The notes under the pieces are model-generated. The model saw nothing but the letters and a program-made list of their open reading frames with translations. It did not search any database and was not told the origin of the DNA. From the NCBI RefSeq assembly GCF_964204645.1, contig NC_134033.1, positions 3,903,631-3,967,630 on the forward strand: a stretch of DNA of 64,000 nt, in the 5' to 3' direction. Both the position numbers and the translations under genes were made by a program. This DNA comes from Tubulanus polymorphus. Taxonomy: Eukaryota > Nemertea > Palaeonemertea > Tubulaniformes > Tubulanidae. Of the stretch, positions 32,912 through 47,342 are shown one piece after another. Every line of letters starts with the position of its first letter. The first letter of the stretch is position 1.

Positions 32912-34285
32912 CAAGATTTTTCAATAAATAATACACTAAAAATTATTTACAGATATTGTTCTACTTGCGAGCAGGGCTTTCATGCTTGTATTGTTATGAG
33001 AATTGCGATCGATTAAACTTACTTGAATAGCTTTGTCTGTCCCCTTTGAAAAACATTTGCTGTCTTAAAAAAACCTGTAATATATAATATGATAGGGCTT
33101 ACGAAATGTACTGGAGGCTTTAGGCCTAGATTGACTATAATCGCACGGCGTCGATTGCCACAGATTATCAGATTATCGCCCACTCTCTATGCCTACCTGA
33201 CAATATTACAACTCTTACTACAATTCATTGTGGTCACAACCCATCCCTGCTTCGACTGCCCCGAAAAAACAAATAACTGAGGGAATTTACTAGCCTGGGA
33301 CGGGTCAAATTATCTGACAGTTTGCACTTCAATACATGAAATAGGCCCATCGATGAGCTAGGCCTGAAGGTGAATGCGGTTAACTATTGATACGAATCTT
33401 TTTTTCATTATGGGTTGACATCTTAACAGAATTACTTCAATATAGGCCGCGGTCTGAGTTAAGAATTTGAAGTGGAAATATTTCCGGGTTTCAGCGAACC
33501 CGGAAGTAAGTAAACAAATTCAGTCGTATTTTTACATTTATTGGGTCAACATGCAGCAAACATACACCATTAACGGCCACAAACGTAATTCTTTACTTAC
33601 ATTAACAAATGACACCCATTAAAGCAACTGGAATCGTTTCAAAGGCAACCAATTCATGATACACTCCGATATTTTAACTATCGTGTCTAGCGAGGATGAC
33701 TCCACGTCTTGCTGAAGATCGTGATCGCGCGCAATAGATTTGTTCGCGGCCACCGAATAATATTGATTTCCTTAAAGGTCACAACAATTACCGGAACTTC
33801 AAGGTCTCTTATTCTTAGCATTGTCTGTACGTACGTGGGGTGGTGGTGTAAGTAGAAATGACGGGGGATAAGCGTCCCGTGGCGCCTTTCAATAATGGGA
33901 TGCTTATCCCCTGAAAACTCTGTAGGTCGAGGATAGGGCAATTTTGCTAAAACTTACCGTAAAAACATTGAAATATTCCTTTTAATCACGAGAGAATGAT
34001 GACTATCCTTCTGTCGTCACGGCCGAGCTAATTTAAATAAACCTCGCTTTCAGCAACTAATTAAAACGCAGTAATTCAATACCGGCTAACTGGCTTGTGT
34101 GTGTTGTATGTACTGCATGCTTATTATATAACAACAACGTTGTGCAACACCTGTTTGATTGATCAATATTCAAATGAAGCACTATCTTATAATAACATGT
34201 AACAGATGTACTGTATGATTGTAGTTGTTTATAAAACGACTAAGGTCATTTTGGATTCTAGATATTCATTATTTTTATTTCTTAT

Positions 34286-34548
34286 TTAATCAACAATTTC
34301 TAAATCATGATGACCGTCTTCATTTTTCCCATGATATATTATCTTAAATCCTACTAAATCTTTCAATTCCTCCGTACTCAATGAAACCCATTTATCGGGT
34401 AAAAACACTTTAAATTCTCGCGACATTACAGTAGCTTAAATTAGCTGATACTTTCTCTCCATATTTAGTTTTTATCTTTTCTAATTTCAATATTTTATGT
34501 TCAATTTCTTTTGTAACATCAACTAACTTTTTTATTTCAAATTGTTTT
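34286..34548 (-). pseudogene. Remnant of a virus/Polinton-type small gene (copy 2)
   Basis: Same remnant in the second duplication unit (offset 4,858 bp), with the same frame break. Confidence 0.4.
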
Positions 34549-36151
34549 TTGCTGGTTTTATTCTGTTATTTATTGTTGCTAAGAATGCTTTTCTATCTCC
34601 CATTTATAAGGAAAACAAATTACTTGGTGATGAGTGTTTTCACTTTTCTAATTACTACCGATTCGATAGGCATATGACCTCTCTTCAGGCACAACTAGGA
34701 TTGATTGACCGTAATTTCGTTCTGAACAACACCAGAAAATATAAAAGGCATCGATTAGAAGTAAATTACAACGACAAATAAGCGTTATCTGACAGAAAAT
34801 AAATTAATAGTCTAGAAATGAAGTCTCCGGTTACTACTTTGCGATGATCCGAGAATACAACTGACATTCAGTCTCCAGATTTAGAATTATACCAAAATTA
34901 CATCATTCGCCCAGATTGTCAAAACTTATAGATGATAGTAAAATAAAACAGCAAAATCACAATAAAAAAAATCTGGAGTAACACTTTATGGATCTACGCG
35001 CCATATGACAATTTCGACAGGCATTCAATAAAGGCGGGCAACCTAACTTTAACGGTGAATATCACGTAATTATTACACATCAAGAACAGGAAACTTTATC
35101 AAAATACTTCTTGATTTATCTACACAGTGAATACGGAGTAGAATGTTTAATTCGATTACTCACGTTGTTATTTGTTAGTTGTTAGTTGTTAGTTCTGTCT
35201 CTTTCTTTATCTCTCTCTAGTTACATTTATTCTCTTCCTGTAGACCGTCTCTTAACGTTCAGTTATAGGCGTCAACAACGAGCTGCAACAGCCTCAGAGT
35301 ATCAGATGTCACCGTTTTACACGCATGCGCACAGTAAGTGTTGCACGTCCACAGCTTGTTATTGGATAATAACAATCACGTGATGTTGCGCAACCCCGTA
35401 ATCTGTGCCCAATGGGGGAACTCTTGATTATAACCGCAGTACTCCCTTAAGTTTTCCTTAACTAAATCCTCAACTCATCTTTAACTGTTTCGAAAGTAAG
35501 CTTCTATTGGTTACAATAGGTCGATGTGCTGCTCCCACAAACATCGTGTTATTATATTGCGAATATATTATCAAAAAGGTGTTTAGAGTTAAATTCAAGT
35601 GTTTTGAATGAATTAATAACTTATAAGAGACTTTTCTGACTTTACCTTTCTCGTTTTATTGTGGGATTTTTGATACATAGTCTCAGCAGCAGTTGTAATG
35701 TTCAGGATGATTCATCAGCTAGAGGTCTGTGTATACATAATACTGTGTTTACATATATCTATTTCACAATTATTGCGCGCTTCCTTGTTGACTCCTATTT
35801 TATCTATATCAAAGAAACCCTCATAAACGCTACAAATGCTGGTACTTGATAAAAAAAAGTTTCGCCACAAATGACTATTATTTTGAATTCATGCTTAACT
35901 CATTGAAATTAACGATCTTAAAGGTTAATTTTTTAGATTAATTTTTGGAATTTCTGTTTACAGTTTGGATACAATTCGACCAAAGTATACATTTGCTAAA
36001 AATTACCAGTTTTTTGTGATGCCCTACATAAAGATTGAATGTACATGAAGACAGCGCACTGCGTCAGTAGTAGGGTTGCAGTGACCTACAGCCGTCTGCT
36101 GCACTACTTTCATTATAATTTCGACTGGCAAATTCTAACATCGCTTTGTCT

Positions 36152-39100
36152 CCTTACAGTAACATTCGAAAAACAATATATTGTTCATTTCAAAATGATT
36201 ACTTGACTTGTTCAATCTATATCTTCCTCGACACAGCGATGTGGGGAAAATCAGAAGTTACACGTTGTACAGTAAATATCAGGTCATATCCTGTTACTAA
36301 ATACTGCGACCACCCGTAATATTAGCAATGAACCGTTTACTCGATAGAAGCTCATTCGCATTGTTAATATAATACAGCTTTTAGTTGAAAAATTAAAAGA
36401 CCCAATATAGAGTTGAAAAGGAAGAGTTGTGTTTGTGAAATAGTAGTCGTGTTTCTTAAGACGAACCAGCCGGATCGTAAGATCACACACAGATTGTTTC
36501 AAATGGTTCATTAAGCAACAAGAGAAATCCCGCTATAGATTCGGCCTTTGAGCGGATTGAAAATCAAGTAACATTTTTCAAATCCGCCATTAACTGTAGT
36601 TTATAAATGAGATTGGCCTCGGACACAGAACGCTATTCTAAAAAATGAGGACCAATCATCACTCCGAAAATGATAGACTTTAGATATCATTTGAAAAACT
36701 AGTTTGAAGTCCTTGTTTATACTTAACACCAGATAATAAGAAACCATCCTTTTATGTTAACGATAAATGAGATAAACATAAACGGATATAATTCAAGGTC
36801 CAAATAGATCTAGATAAAACAGTTGATTATGAGCCAAAAAGCCAAATTTGCGGTTATGCAGTTTTGAACAGCTTACATGTATGTTCAAATGTTTGCGTCT
36901 ATTCAAAATATCGATACGGGAAAAATCAGTATCTATCTTTAAATCATTCATATATATATAGTCAAATGTACGGTTCGTTGATAGATAACACAGTAACACA
37001 ATGCTTATGTTAGTTTTGAAGCCGGTTAAAATAAATAAATACAAAATATAAATTTGCTATTTAGATAGAAGAATGATTCCTATTCTAAAACTAGATCTGC
37101 GCCAGGCCCCGTTGGACTTTATATTTGATACAGTTTTGTGCCGTCATTGACCGTCGCATGGCCACACTTATATTTATACATTGGGTATGAAATATTATTC
37201 CTAACAGGTAACACGAATAACATTTCTAAACCGTGAACGATGAATTCCCCAACGTGCTTTTAAACGCATTTAGTAACAAGTTTGTTTCACTATAGCGGTA
37301 AAAATGTTAATAAATTGCATTAATCAATGTATCCTACTGAATTTCAACTGAATCCGGCGATTTGGTGATTCGGAGAAATCCAAACACCCGGTTACGTTCG
37401 TCGAGTCCGCCTTCTGGAGATAACGACTTTTCTATAGACCACATGCCATAGGTTTATAGTGTGCATCTATTTTTTAAAAAAAGACTGTCTTTGAACTCGA
37501 CTAGTTTAAGTTCAAGCTAATTTATTCAATGGAAAAGAACTCAAAACCTTGAAGGCCGATGAAGTAAGCACATAAGGAGAGCGCATGGCTATGTTTTTGG
37601 AGCAAGTGTTGTGCAAGTGACCCGAAGGCAGTATTAGATTCTAAATTTCCACGTGTTTAATCTGACCAAAATATTGATTAAAGTTACATGACAACGGCTA
37701 CGGCGCGTGTCTCCTTCATTTCATATTTTCGATTATATCAAGTTGGATTGTTGCATAAGTGACGGAATGAAATGAAATATGAATGAATTAATTTTGTCCT
37801 AAACTTTTGAAACACTTTTGACTACTCCAGAGAATGTTTGAATGTCCATGCTCTGAAGATAGGTTTTGTGATTCCCCGTAGTAACTTAACTATTCAGAGT
37901 TATATGAATATAGTTGCGCACAAAAAACAACCGTAATATAACCAGAGAGATGCACTATACTAAAGATTAAAGAAATAAAATCAGCCTTGTCGATGATAAA
38001 GATTTATGGCGGTGATCCTCAGGTCGGGCGGATTGAGAGAGGTCCGAGGGGGTCCGTATCCCCCCTCCATAAATTGGAAGGTCCCTACAAACGTCTACTC
38101 CAAGAAATCCTAAGTGACCATTTTTAAATTAAGGTTAATTAGCACACAAACAGAAGTGCAAAATGATGAATATACGATGGTATTGTGATTGTGGTCGTGG
38201 TGTTGTGTATGTTACGATTATTATCATGGATTTCATTGTTCAACTTCGTGGAAATCTTACAACACATTCTTCTCAACTTTTCAAAACGTTTCTATAGTCG
38301 AGTAGCCCCTAACGGTCGGATGTCTATGTAATGTCGTTGTGCGTGTTGCATCGTCATTACAGTAACATTTAATATGGTTCCTTTTTACTTTCCCGGACTC
38401 CACCCCTACAAAAGTCCTAGATCCACCCCTGATCCCGACATGTTTTATTTTCGATTGAGTCCAGAGTGGAACTTTTGCTGACGAGAGTGGGGGGGGGGGG
38501 CTCTTTCAAATCCAGCCAACCCTAGGCCTGCTGATAATATCATCACATTGGTTAGGCAATAGACTTGGGCAGTGAGGATTGGAACTGGGGGGCAATGTTT
38601 CGGATATCTAAAAATTGTGGAGTTCACCTAAGTATATAAATATCTTGTGACAATTGTGATATCCATATTTCTCATTGTATGCATGGATTCAAATGGCGTA
38701 AGCATACTCTGACCGCGTTTATACAGACAGACACAGGCGCGGAGCCATGGTTTTTCCTGGAGGGGGTTCATAAAAATGTTAATGTTAAACTGACGAAGGG
38801 CGAAGCTCGCTCGGCCTTAACGAACATGACGTGAAGGACGGGGGGTGGACAAACAATATTGAAAATACACGTCAGTGAGTTTCATTTTGGCCACAAAGAT
38901 ATTTGCATTGACAAAGTGAGTTAAACCGTTTTAACAGTTTATCTGAAATTCAAAACGTGCGCTGTTCATTTGAGAAACGTTCAGGATCCATCAGATACCA
39001 CCAATATATAATTTGTGTTTCCTGTGACTAAAAGAAATCTAGCCCCAAAAGCGAAAGATGATTTAAATCTTTGTGACTGTCCATTTCAGGCCTGAATCCA

Positions 39101-40831
39101 GGGGCCAGTGACGACTTACTGCACGGTGAAAAAAGGGCACCAACTTTGAAAAGGGCCAGTATTAAAGCCCAACGAGCGAGTTTGAGTTTGAGTGCCATTT
39201 ATTGGTATCATGCCACTAAATCTGTCTTCACATTCAATTTGCTTGTGCCTTTTTTAGATTTTTGGCGAAATTTACCCTTTTTCAATTAAATTTATAGAGC
39301 AACAATAATGTCTATTTTGTAATAGTGCCCTTTTGAGTAAAGGAAAATGCCTTAGATTGCCTTTTTTGATTTGGGCAATTTCATTCACATTTTGCTTTAG
39401 GCCTAGTACAGAAAGGCAATTACTTATTATGGCGCACAAATTGTGTGCCCTTTTATTTAACTTTTTCCTCGAAACATAAATTTTTCAAGGGCATTTGAAA
39501 ACTGCGACTACCGCACGTGCTGCATGTGCGATAGTCTGGATCCGCGCCTGCATTTGAGAACTAAAACTATGAGATGTACTTTAATTTGCTCTTCTATACG
39601 TGACTGGACATTGTGTAAAAGCTTTTGATTAAACTCAGAGGCCTATATGATATGCGTAATCTGGAAACAATTTATCGCTTTTACCGCTTATGCGCGAAGA
39701 AACGTTTTACATTGGAATGTCCAACACCAAGATTTGCGGTCCAAACACGCATATGTGAGAAAAGGTCAAGAACAGAAAATATACAAAGCTACCGAACTGC
39801 GGCGGATGGTAGCAGATGCTGAGCGAAAACAGTGCATCCTGCTGTCAGTTTGTGCAGTCGTTGTAGGTCAACGCGTTATCAGAATCATTCGCACCATAGG
39901 TTTTATCGAGTGAGCATATCCGTTTGGAGCTGAGCAGCAGAATTTACTTATTCTTCTATTCGAAGGTAAGATTTTATCTATACTTAGTTATAATGAACGG
40001 GTTTTAGTATCGATACTGATATAAGTCTAACAGACTTTTGAATGACCAAGTCCGTGTAAATGGGTTATCAATATCGTGCCTTCTTCAAACCCGTAGCCCG
40101 GATTTTGAAATGGGCGTTGTTTGAATTATAAAAAGGGCACTTCTGCGTGTTTTGTATCCCAGGAAAGCGAGCATCGTGTGCTTAAAAACAGAATTCTGTA
40201 GTTATTCCACAAACAATAAAAAAAAAAACAAATGCATTTCAGTATAACCATTTGAAATGTTAGAATGACATTTATTCACCGCTAATAGAAGTAACTCTGG
40301 ATGTTCAATAGTTCAAATTAAAATGTTTGCTAACTACATTCGTCTTGGGTTTTTTCCCGCGTATATTTTTGCAACAGCTGGTGAATTTGAATCTGTTGCT
40401 GAGTCGCTAGTAGGATGTGGCCTACACTGAACATCTCAAGTGGTGCCTCTGAACCCTTTTACATATTCGATAGCTCAGGCAGTAGTGTTTCGATTGATGC
40501 GCAAAAGCGATGATCAATTGACCTCAAACAAGTGTAATAAAGCGTGTAATAATTCGTAACAAGTTGGCTGAAAAAATTACCAAAATCACTAAGGGCATTT
40601 TCTATAAAGGGGCGTTCGTTCGAACGGACAACCCCCCCCCCTGGCTATGGGCTTGTTGTTAAAATCATCACTAGGCCTACTCCTAAACACACCCATGTAT
40701 TGTATTTTAACAACTGCTCTTCTTCAACAAAAACGACGAAATGAAATACAAATGTTTTTCCCGATAGCAAAGACATTGAAATAGGATTTCCAGAGGATGA
40801 ACCTTTTATATCTACTATTATATTTTTTCAG
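36152..40831. other. Non-coding region upstream of the host gene
   Basis: No gene is supported. G-runs (about 38489-38500), a pyrimidine/AT mixture and scattered TAGGCCT words are present. Two overlapping frames at 39625-39913 contain a charged stretch (QEQKIYKATELRRMVADAERKQC) and a donor-like CGAAGGTAAGA near 39962, so a 5' exon of the downstream gene could lie here, but the evidence is weak. Confidence 0.45.
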
Positions 40832-43800
40832 TATCCGAAAATAAAACGAACGTGAAGATGGATCGCAATATAAACGTCGAAGGACCGTGGGGTTTACGTT
40901 TCATCGGAAACGACGCATGGTTGGTTAATGACAACGATATCTCTGTACATATAAAAGACATAAAACAAGCCGGCTCGATTGGATGTGTGAAGGTATGTAA
41001 GTTCAAATTTCGCTTCTCTTACAGTGAACGTGAACAGAGCTCTATAACGCAACCTTTTTTCCACAGATTTCGACTTCGAATACCACAAAGCGCTACAAGC
41101 TGTCCCAGTTGATCACCGAAAACCTCCCCGAATGTTTAAAGCGGACAGTGAACTCCAGATCAGAATTTGTGAAGGCGTTTAATGAATTGTTATTAGAGGA
41201 TTCTCGTAAGTTACCTTAAGATTTTTTTGTATCTAGTAACATAAGCATGAAATGAGAGATTCTACAATGGGAAAAATGACAATAACCGAGATCTAGAAAT
41301 ATATTCAATAGATCTAAAAATCGCCTGAGTTTTCGACGATGTGATCTCATTATATAAAAGGGAACCTCGCTTTATTCGGACACAGTAATACTGGCAAACA
41401 TTTGTTTGATATAGAATAATAATTATGTTTATTTACATTGAGATGATTGGAAGGTTAGAAAAATATGCCAGAAAGTCGAAAAATGATCTCTTTTAGTTTT
41501 GGAAAAGTATCCACAATTTAGATAATAACAGAAAAATTTCATATTTGATTACGTAGATCAGTTTAGAATGTACACGTGTGTGTGTGTGTGTAAACCTAGC
41601 ATCACACACTCGACTTTTTGAAGAGAAATTGAGTTGTCTCAAATTTTCGATTTCTCAACTTCTGATAGAAAAATAAACAAAGTTGTGTCAAAATGCGCGC
41701 GAATATGCTGTATGTTGATTGGTTAGATTACTCTCGACTCCTCGACTTTGTTACGCCCGATTTTCCTCGACACAACTCTCGTCTCGACTAGTCGAGAGAA
41801 ATACTTCTATATTGGCTAGAGAAAAATCTAGCCAATCTGGCGCATTTTTAATAGTCTTCCTTTCTGGTAAGAGAAGGCAATATATTTCTACAATAAAAAG
41901 ACTAAACCTTTGATAAAAATCGTATCGAATCAACTTCAGTGACTCTGACATAGTTGATATAATGATACTCATTTCCTCTTTTAAAATTGATATCCGTAGT
42001 ACTTGATGACTGATTTCGTTTATCGACAAACATATTTTTGATTATGATTTCTTGTTCATCCATGTATGGGTCAATGCACTGCTGCATCTACGCTCAGCTG
42101 GTGTTGTGTGTGTGTGTGAACAAAAATTAAGACACAAATTTTATTTATTTTGCCAACCGGGTCAACAATAATTGAGAAATCGAGCTTCAAAAAGTTGTGT
42201 GGTCGAACCATCGTGTGCTTGCCGGCAGATACGCGTGTGACCTGAACCCGCTTCATCTGCCTCATGTTAGTGGAGATAATGTATTTATTCGTTTTAGAGT
42301 CCGTGATTTATCTTAGCGACTTTTTGCATATAGCTATCTGTTTGATATATCCAACGCCAATTTTGTCAGTCCAAAGAAATGCGGGAACTGCGATAAACAC
42401 GGAAAACATATCACCACTGCTTCAATGACTTATAACATTATACGGCATAGTCGCAGTCGTTTATTTTTAGGCTCACTGATAGTATCATACCGCCACCAGT
42501 GGCCTCCACCGGGATGGGTTCTTTGCTAGTGCACACAAAGATACACGTGCTACATAGTAACTACTAATAGCTAACATTATCAAAAAGGCGTGAAATGGCA
42601 TGGTTTACAAAGCTACAAATATATGATTAACATAAACAAAACGTTTAGATAAATAAGATACCACGTGTGGGACTGATTCTAGAAGTTTTGAGCCTTCCCT
42701 TGAGTCACTAAATTTGTATTTGATGAAATCAAAAATTAAAAGCTAACGAACTTTTCCAAAGCGCAAATTTTCTATTTTTAGTTTATCCAGTCTAGTGGTC
42801 AACACAGGCCACGTGTGACCTAAAACCTTCAGCCGTTATCATAACAGACGCTCATTAGAAACTCTCAAATATACTGATCACCTCTCTCGCCCTGTAACCC
42901 TCTCTCCAGGCGTGGTTCCAATGAGAGAGTGCAGGCCGGGGGTCCCCTTCTAGACATTATTATCAAGTTGCGCTGAAAATTTACGAGTAAACGAGAAATA
43001 TTGATACCAAAAGAAGTTTAAATTCATAAGTATTTCTAAAGAAAACTGTTAATTTTTGTCTATTGGTTTTTTTTCGGGGTCCCCTTTTTATCACGATATG
43101 CCCTATTCTTGGGGGGGGGGGGGGCATTCCTCACTGAATCAGAGCCAAGATCCGCCGTTGCCATCCGACGTTGGCGTCAAATTCCCAAGTAAAGGCTATT
43201 ATTACATCATTTTGTTAATCAATGATGTCTTGCTGTTTATCAAGTAATCAAACATTACTAAAGCGGATAACAGGCTCAGCGTAGCCTTTTATAGATGCAG
43301 CGTTTTAGTTACGATTCGCAATTATAGACGTGTAAATAGATACACGTTTTCACTCTAATCTCGGTTTAAGAAAATGCAATACACTAAGGTCGAAAAATAA
43401 ACCGCAACAACAAAATCCAATCCAACTACGCGGCAATAACTAACGTGAGATAATGTTTATATCGATTGTATATTCAACATGAGATTGATTTTAAATTTTT
43501 ACAGGTAATAAAAGTCCAATACGCCATGAAAAAAGTACTTCTGATGACACTTTTGAAACGAACGACATCTATACATTCAATGGTAAGGTTTCATTATTGA
43601 CACCCAGAAGAACTCTCCGAGTAAGCATTTAATGAAAACATGAAAGGGGTGGAATTTTTCAAGCTACTTATTATAAACATTTATAACAAGTAGTTTGCTG
43701 GATCCATGAATTTTGATTGCGAATTATTTGTCTATATTACATTGCAAAAGTACGCTCAGAATGCACGTCATTGCCTACAGTAGACTCCGCCTATTCTCTG

Positions 43801-45857
43801 TTCTAATTCTATCGAATACCGACTCAAGAGTTCGGGGAATTTTTCGTTAACAGTAGATGTTTTGAAATGTTACTTCGTACTGGATCGGCCATCACATTAC
43901 ATTTTGGCTCAAAGGGAAGGTAGCTGAGTTGATCCGTCACGTAATGAGTTTATCCCCCACGTTACTACATTATACTTCAATTTTTTGAGTTTATCCTTCA
44001 CGTGATGACCTAAACTTCTGTTTGGCGGGGATGGCCGCCCATACCCTATTGCTTTAATTTTCGCAAGGCCCTTTTTTAAAATGAATCCGCCCATAACATC
44101 AGCCCCGGGTTGTTCTATGTCGAAATAAATGCTGAAATTACATAGGTCAATAATCGCATGGAATTACATGCCGCGACTTGAATTATTATACAAATTATAA
44201 AAAATGTCATTATCAATATAATCATTGAAATAAATTCTTAATTTGAAATGTATTATTTCTATTTAGAACAAGATCCTTTCCATGGACTCCACTTAAACAC
44301 TGCCCTCGGTGATTCAACTAATGGTATGTATTGTTTAAGATATCATTATTCCGAGCTGTATTAGAGTGTAAAAATAACACCAATTTTGCCTTTGTGAAAT
44401 AAGTGAGGTCTCTTCCACACCTCCCCTGGTGATATGTTTGTTATTCTCCAAGAGTGATTCGAGTGTTTGAGTTCATTATATGACTTAGAATACAGTAGAA
44501 TGCTCTCTAGTAGTTGATTATACTTTCCGACCTTAAGTGGTGGTAGACATGTGTCCAACTTGAGTGACGTCAAATTGAGATGTGATAAGATATCCGAGTT
44601 GATCATATCTGAATTGAGTGAAGTGTTACATTTTTATCAAATTCCATTCTTGTTTTGTTCTATATTTTCGAGCGACTTTTCGAGATCATATCGATCGATA
44701 ATCTCCCTCTTTTTAAAACAAAGTGTTAATCATCCATCAATCAAACAGGAACGTATTTAATTCAATGTTACAACAACTCCGGACACTACGAGTTGCTATC
44801 AGAATTCATTGAGACTTAACAATTTACAAATCTCATCTCTTGTAGGTTGTGATGAAGTAAAATCCCTTGAACCATCGGAATTGTTAAAATGTCGTGATGG
44901 TAGGTCTTCATGTGTTACTTTCACTTAATTACTTTCGGGAAATAAAGAAATTCACAGACAAAAACAACATGCCATATAATTTGCTGAAAACATATTACGT
45001 CAATTTCCTCATTTCTGAAGTAATACAAAATTGGAAGAAAAAATTTGATTATCAAGTAAGAATCGAATTAGATTCAACATTAATGAGTTAAGTTATGGTG
45101 ACACCTAGAGAACTATAATTAGATATTTCCATTCGTGGTATATTTACAGAAATGCATGTACAACAAATTGAAAATACATGTACTGAAAACAGATCTTCAT
45201 CGGTTTGTTCAGGTAAGTCGACCAGATTACATCTTGCATTTCATAATCGCTTCGAACAGATTATTCAATTATATCAATTTAATTTATCCCCTTTCTTTCC
45301 TGTATAGATATGCTTCAAAAACAGGTCATACGCTTCAGACAAGGTGAGCTGATTTTCAAATCGTTTTCGTTATCAGTGTCTAATTTCCGATGCATCATGC
45401 ATCACCCTGGCTTTAATAGATAAGGCTAGCTACCATAAAGAAAATGAGACTATGGTCATCCCAAAAGAATCAGTCGTGCATAATGTTTACAATTACCCAT
45501 GGGTCACAGTTCAATCTGACAAATTTGTAAAACTTTCATATCGAGTTCTTAAACATCCAAAAAATGAAAAGAAACAGTGAAAAACATGTGAAATGATAAC
45601 TATTTTTCTTTCCGTAGGTACATACAAAATAGCGACCGAAAAGCTAAAAGCTCCGTCGTGGCCACTCCAGGTGCGATGTGTGGATCGGAAACACGTGGAC
45701 AGTTTGAAATCTGAGATGCTGGCACGCCCTGCATCAAACTTTATGTCCCTCGTAGGTCGTGCTACAGGGCCCATTATCTCTCCGTTAGAAAAAAATGTTA
45801 TCGAAATATTGGGTGGAAACCACACCAGAATCGCGCTACAGGAGCTTTTGATTGAAG
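40832..45857 (+). CDS. Host gene, first eight recognised exons
   Basis: Eight exons with GT-AG borders join in one frame: 40832-40992 (ATG at 40858), 41067-41205, 43505-43582, 44267-44323, 44846-44899, 45150-45212, 45308-45343 and 45618-45857. After the first junction (phase 0), every junction is phase 1. The first exon encodes a PWGLRFIGNDAWLV segment, the second a basic helical segment (TKRYKLSQLITENLPECLKR); the next five are short, polar and probably disordered linkers. The frame is also open upstream of the ATG to the acceptor at 40831, so an earlier coding exon is possible. The gene continues in the exon broken by the retroelement. Confidence 0.8.
45618..45857 (+). CDS. Host gene exon with ParB/Srx-like motif
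   Basis: The largest 5' exon encodes 80 residues with VRCVDRKHVDSLKSEML, a middle linker, and IEILGGNHTRIALQELL. The spacing of an N-terminal strand-helix unit and a GGNHTRIAL motif resembles the ParB/sulfiredoxin-like domain, where a G-x-H-R-x-x-A motif binds nucleotide; I infer this from pattern only. A 90 bp part of this exon (45639-45728) is copied into a downstream intron at 62143-62232. Confidence 0.5.
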
Positions 45858-46032
45858 GTGCGTCACAGAATTGTACTACATTTGTTTAAAAGAACAAATG
45901 CAGCATTCCTAGGAACCAATATTGTCTAACTTCGTGTTGCATTACACGCGATTTGAAATTAAGTCATTCATTTACTTTAAAACAAGCCCGACATTAGCAT
46001 TGATCAATTAGAATTGATCCGAATCTTTGCAG

Positions 46033-46068
46033 GTGCTGATCCGAATCATTATGGTTCAGCGATGGTAC
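46033..46068 (+). pseudogene. 5' part of host exon cut by the retroelement
   Basis: Thirty-six exon bases follow a good acceptor (GAATCTTTGCAG) and are in frame with the previous exon (GADPNHYGSAMV). The exon is interrupted after GTAC at 46065-46068 by the LTR retroelement and resumes in frame after the second GTAC at 61132. With the element in place a transcript would enter the LTR and lose the frame. Confidence 0.85.
46065..46068. repeat. Target site duplication GTAC (left)
   Basis: The four host bases GTAC before the element are repeated after it at 61129-61132. They lie inside a coding exon. Confidence 0.9.
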
Positions 46069-47329
46069 TGATACACCGGTCACAATCCTCTCCTTAATCG
46101 TTGAATATAAAAACGTAAAGATCGGTCCCTGGCGAGAGAACGTGTCCGTGCACAAACCCAAATAATTAAACTAAAATGCCGAAATTCTGATTGAATATAA
46201 TAATAATAAAATGGATTTTATTTACCTTGATAATAGTAATATCTCCAGTACACAGTCCAATTCCTAACTCCAAATTCCTATTGTACACTACTGTTGGTAA
46301 CCCGTCCTAATTCTGGTATTTCCACCCAAATCTCAAGTATCTTTAACGAGCGTCCCTGGTAAGTCTGCTTTCTCAAGACTGCGGGCCTCTTTTATGGAAA
46401 AGATCGGCATTCCTAGAATGCCGACTCTCCCGTTCGACTTTTGGCAAGGAGCAGCAACCTAGCTGTCATGACGGTTTTGGACATGTAGAATTAGCCTTAA
46501 TGATTCGCTAATCTAAAATTATTTGAGAAACTGATTTGCCAAAGTAACTTTTCTTTCCAACCCTCCTGTCATAACGCGCTTTGATTTACTCACTCCCTAC
46601 TCATCATCGTTGAGAGAGCAGCTATTCTCTACGAGTTACCAACAGACATGTACACCAACAGAAACCTTAGAGAGCTAGTATTGATATTTGCCACAATTAA
46701 ACTTCCATAAAACTTAAGCGATTATAAAGGTCTTGTCCTTAATTAACATCCAGGATACTTAATTTAGATATATTTTCAAAACTTAGTTTTCACCTAGATT
46801 ATGGAACAAACTCATCGTTTCTTTTTCCAATCAACAATAGTAAACTTTTGATTCAGAAATACAATGTAATTAATTATCAAATCTAAAATCATTCTATACT
46901 TATTATACCAATTTTCATTTATAATTTAACTAACTCTATAATACTACAGGATAAAGCAAAACAACCATGTCTCCCTATACTTCCGGTTCTTCCTTTTATA
47001 GAAAGTAGTCGGGAGTATCAAGAAGTAACAGCGAGATCCCTGCACAAACCACACTATCAAAGCACCTCATCGTTCCGACCCAACCAATTACGTCTATCCT
47101 TAAGTTTTTAAAAATAATTCTGAATGTTTGCCAGATATCGACGCACAAGAACCGAGGAAGAATTATTTTTACCCCTGGCTGATTTGTTGTCAGCGCTGGT
47201 AGATCAAAGCATCAAACAACAACTTGCACACATCGTTTGCTGTCTGATACCCATAAAGAAACCACCAACGTAAACAAAAACCATCATTACAAACATTTTT
47301 TAGTTACTACGGAATCTTGCTGCGGATCA
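46069..47329 (-). repeat. 3' LTR (1,261 bp)
   Basis: Nearly identical partner of 59861-61128, with the same terminal TG/CA and the hairpin at 46404-46424. In plus orientation it begins directly after the host GTAC at 46065-46068. Confidence 0.95.
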
Positions 47330-47342
47330 TCACTCCCTATCC
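47330..47342 (-). promoter_or_regulatory. Polypurine tract candidate
   Basis: In element sense GGATAGGGAGTGA lies directly before the 3' LTR, in the place where plus-strand DNA synthesis is primed. It is purine-rich but short and contains two T, so it is a moderate candidate. Confidence 0.6.

Larger units (their letters stand above)
31296..36151 (+). repeat. Tandem segmental duplication, copy 2
   Basis: Second copy of the unit, 4,856 bp, offset 4,858 bp from copy 1 over most of its length. Downstream sequence from 36152 is unique. The breakpoint is a direct join with the dinucleotide GC between copies and no obvious repeat at the edges. Confidence 0.95.

Noticed and set aside
44361..44760. 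Opposing frames inside host introns
   Set aside because: They lie in an intron between well-supported exons and have no recognisable content.
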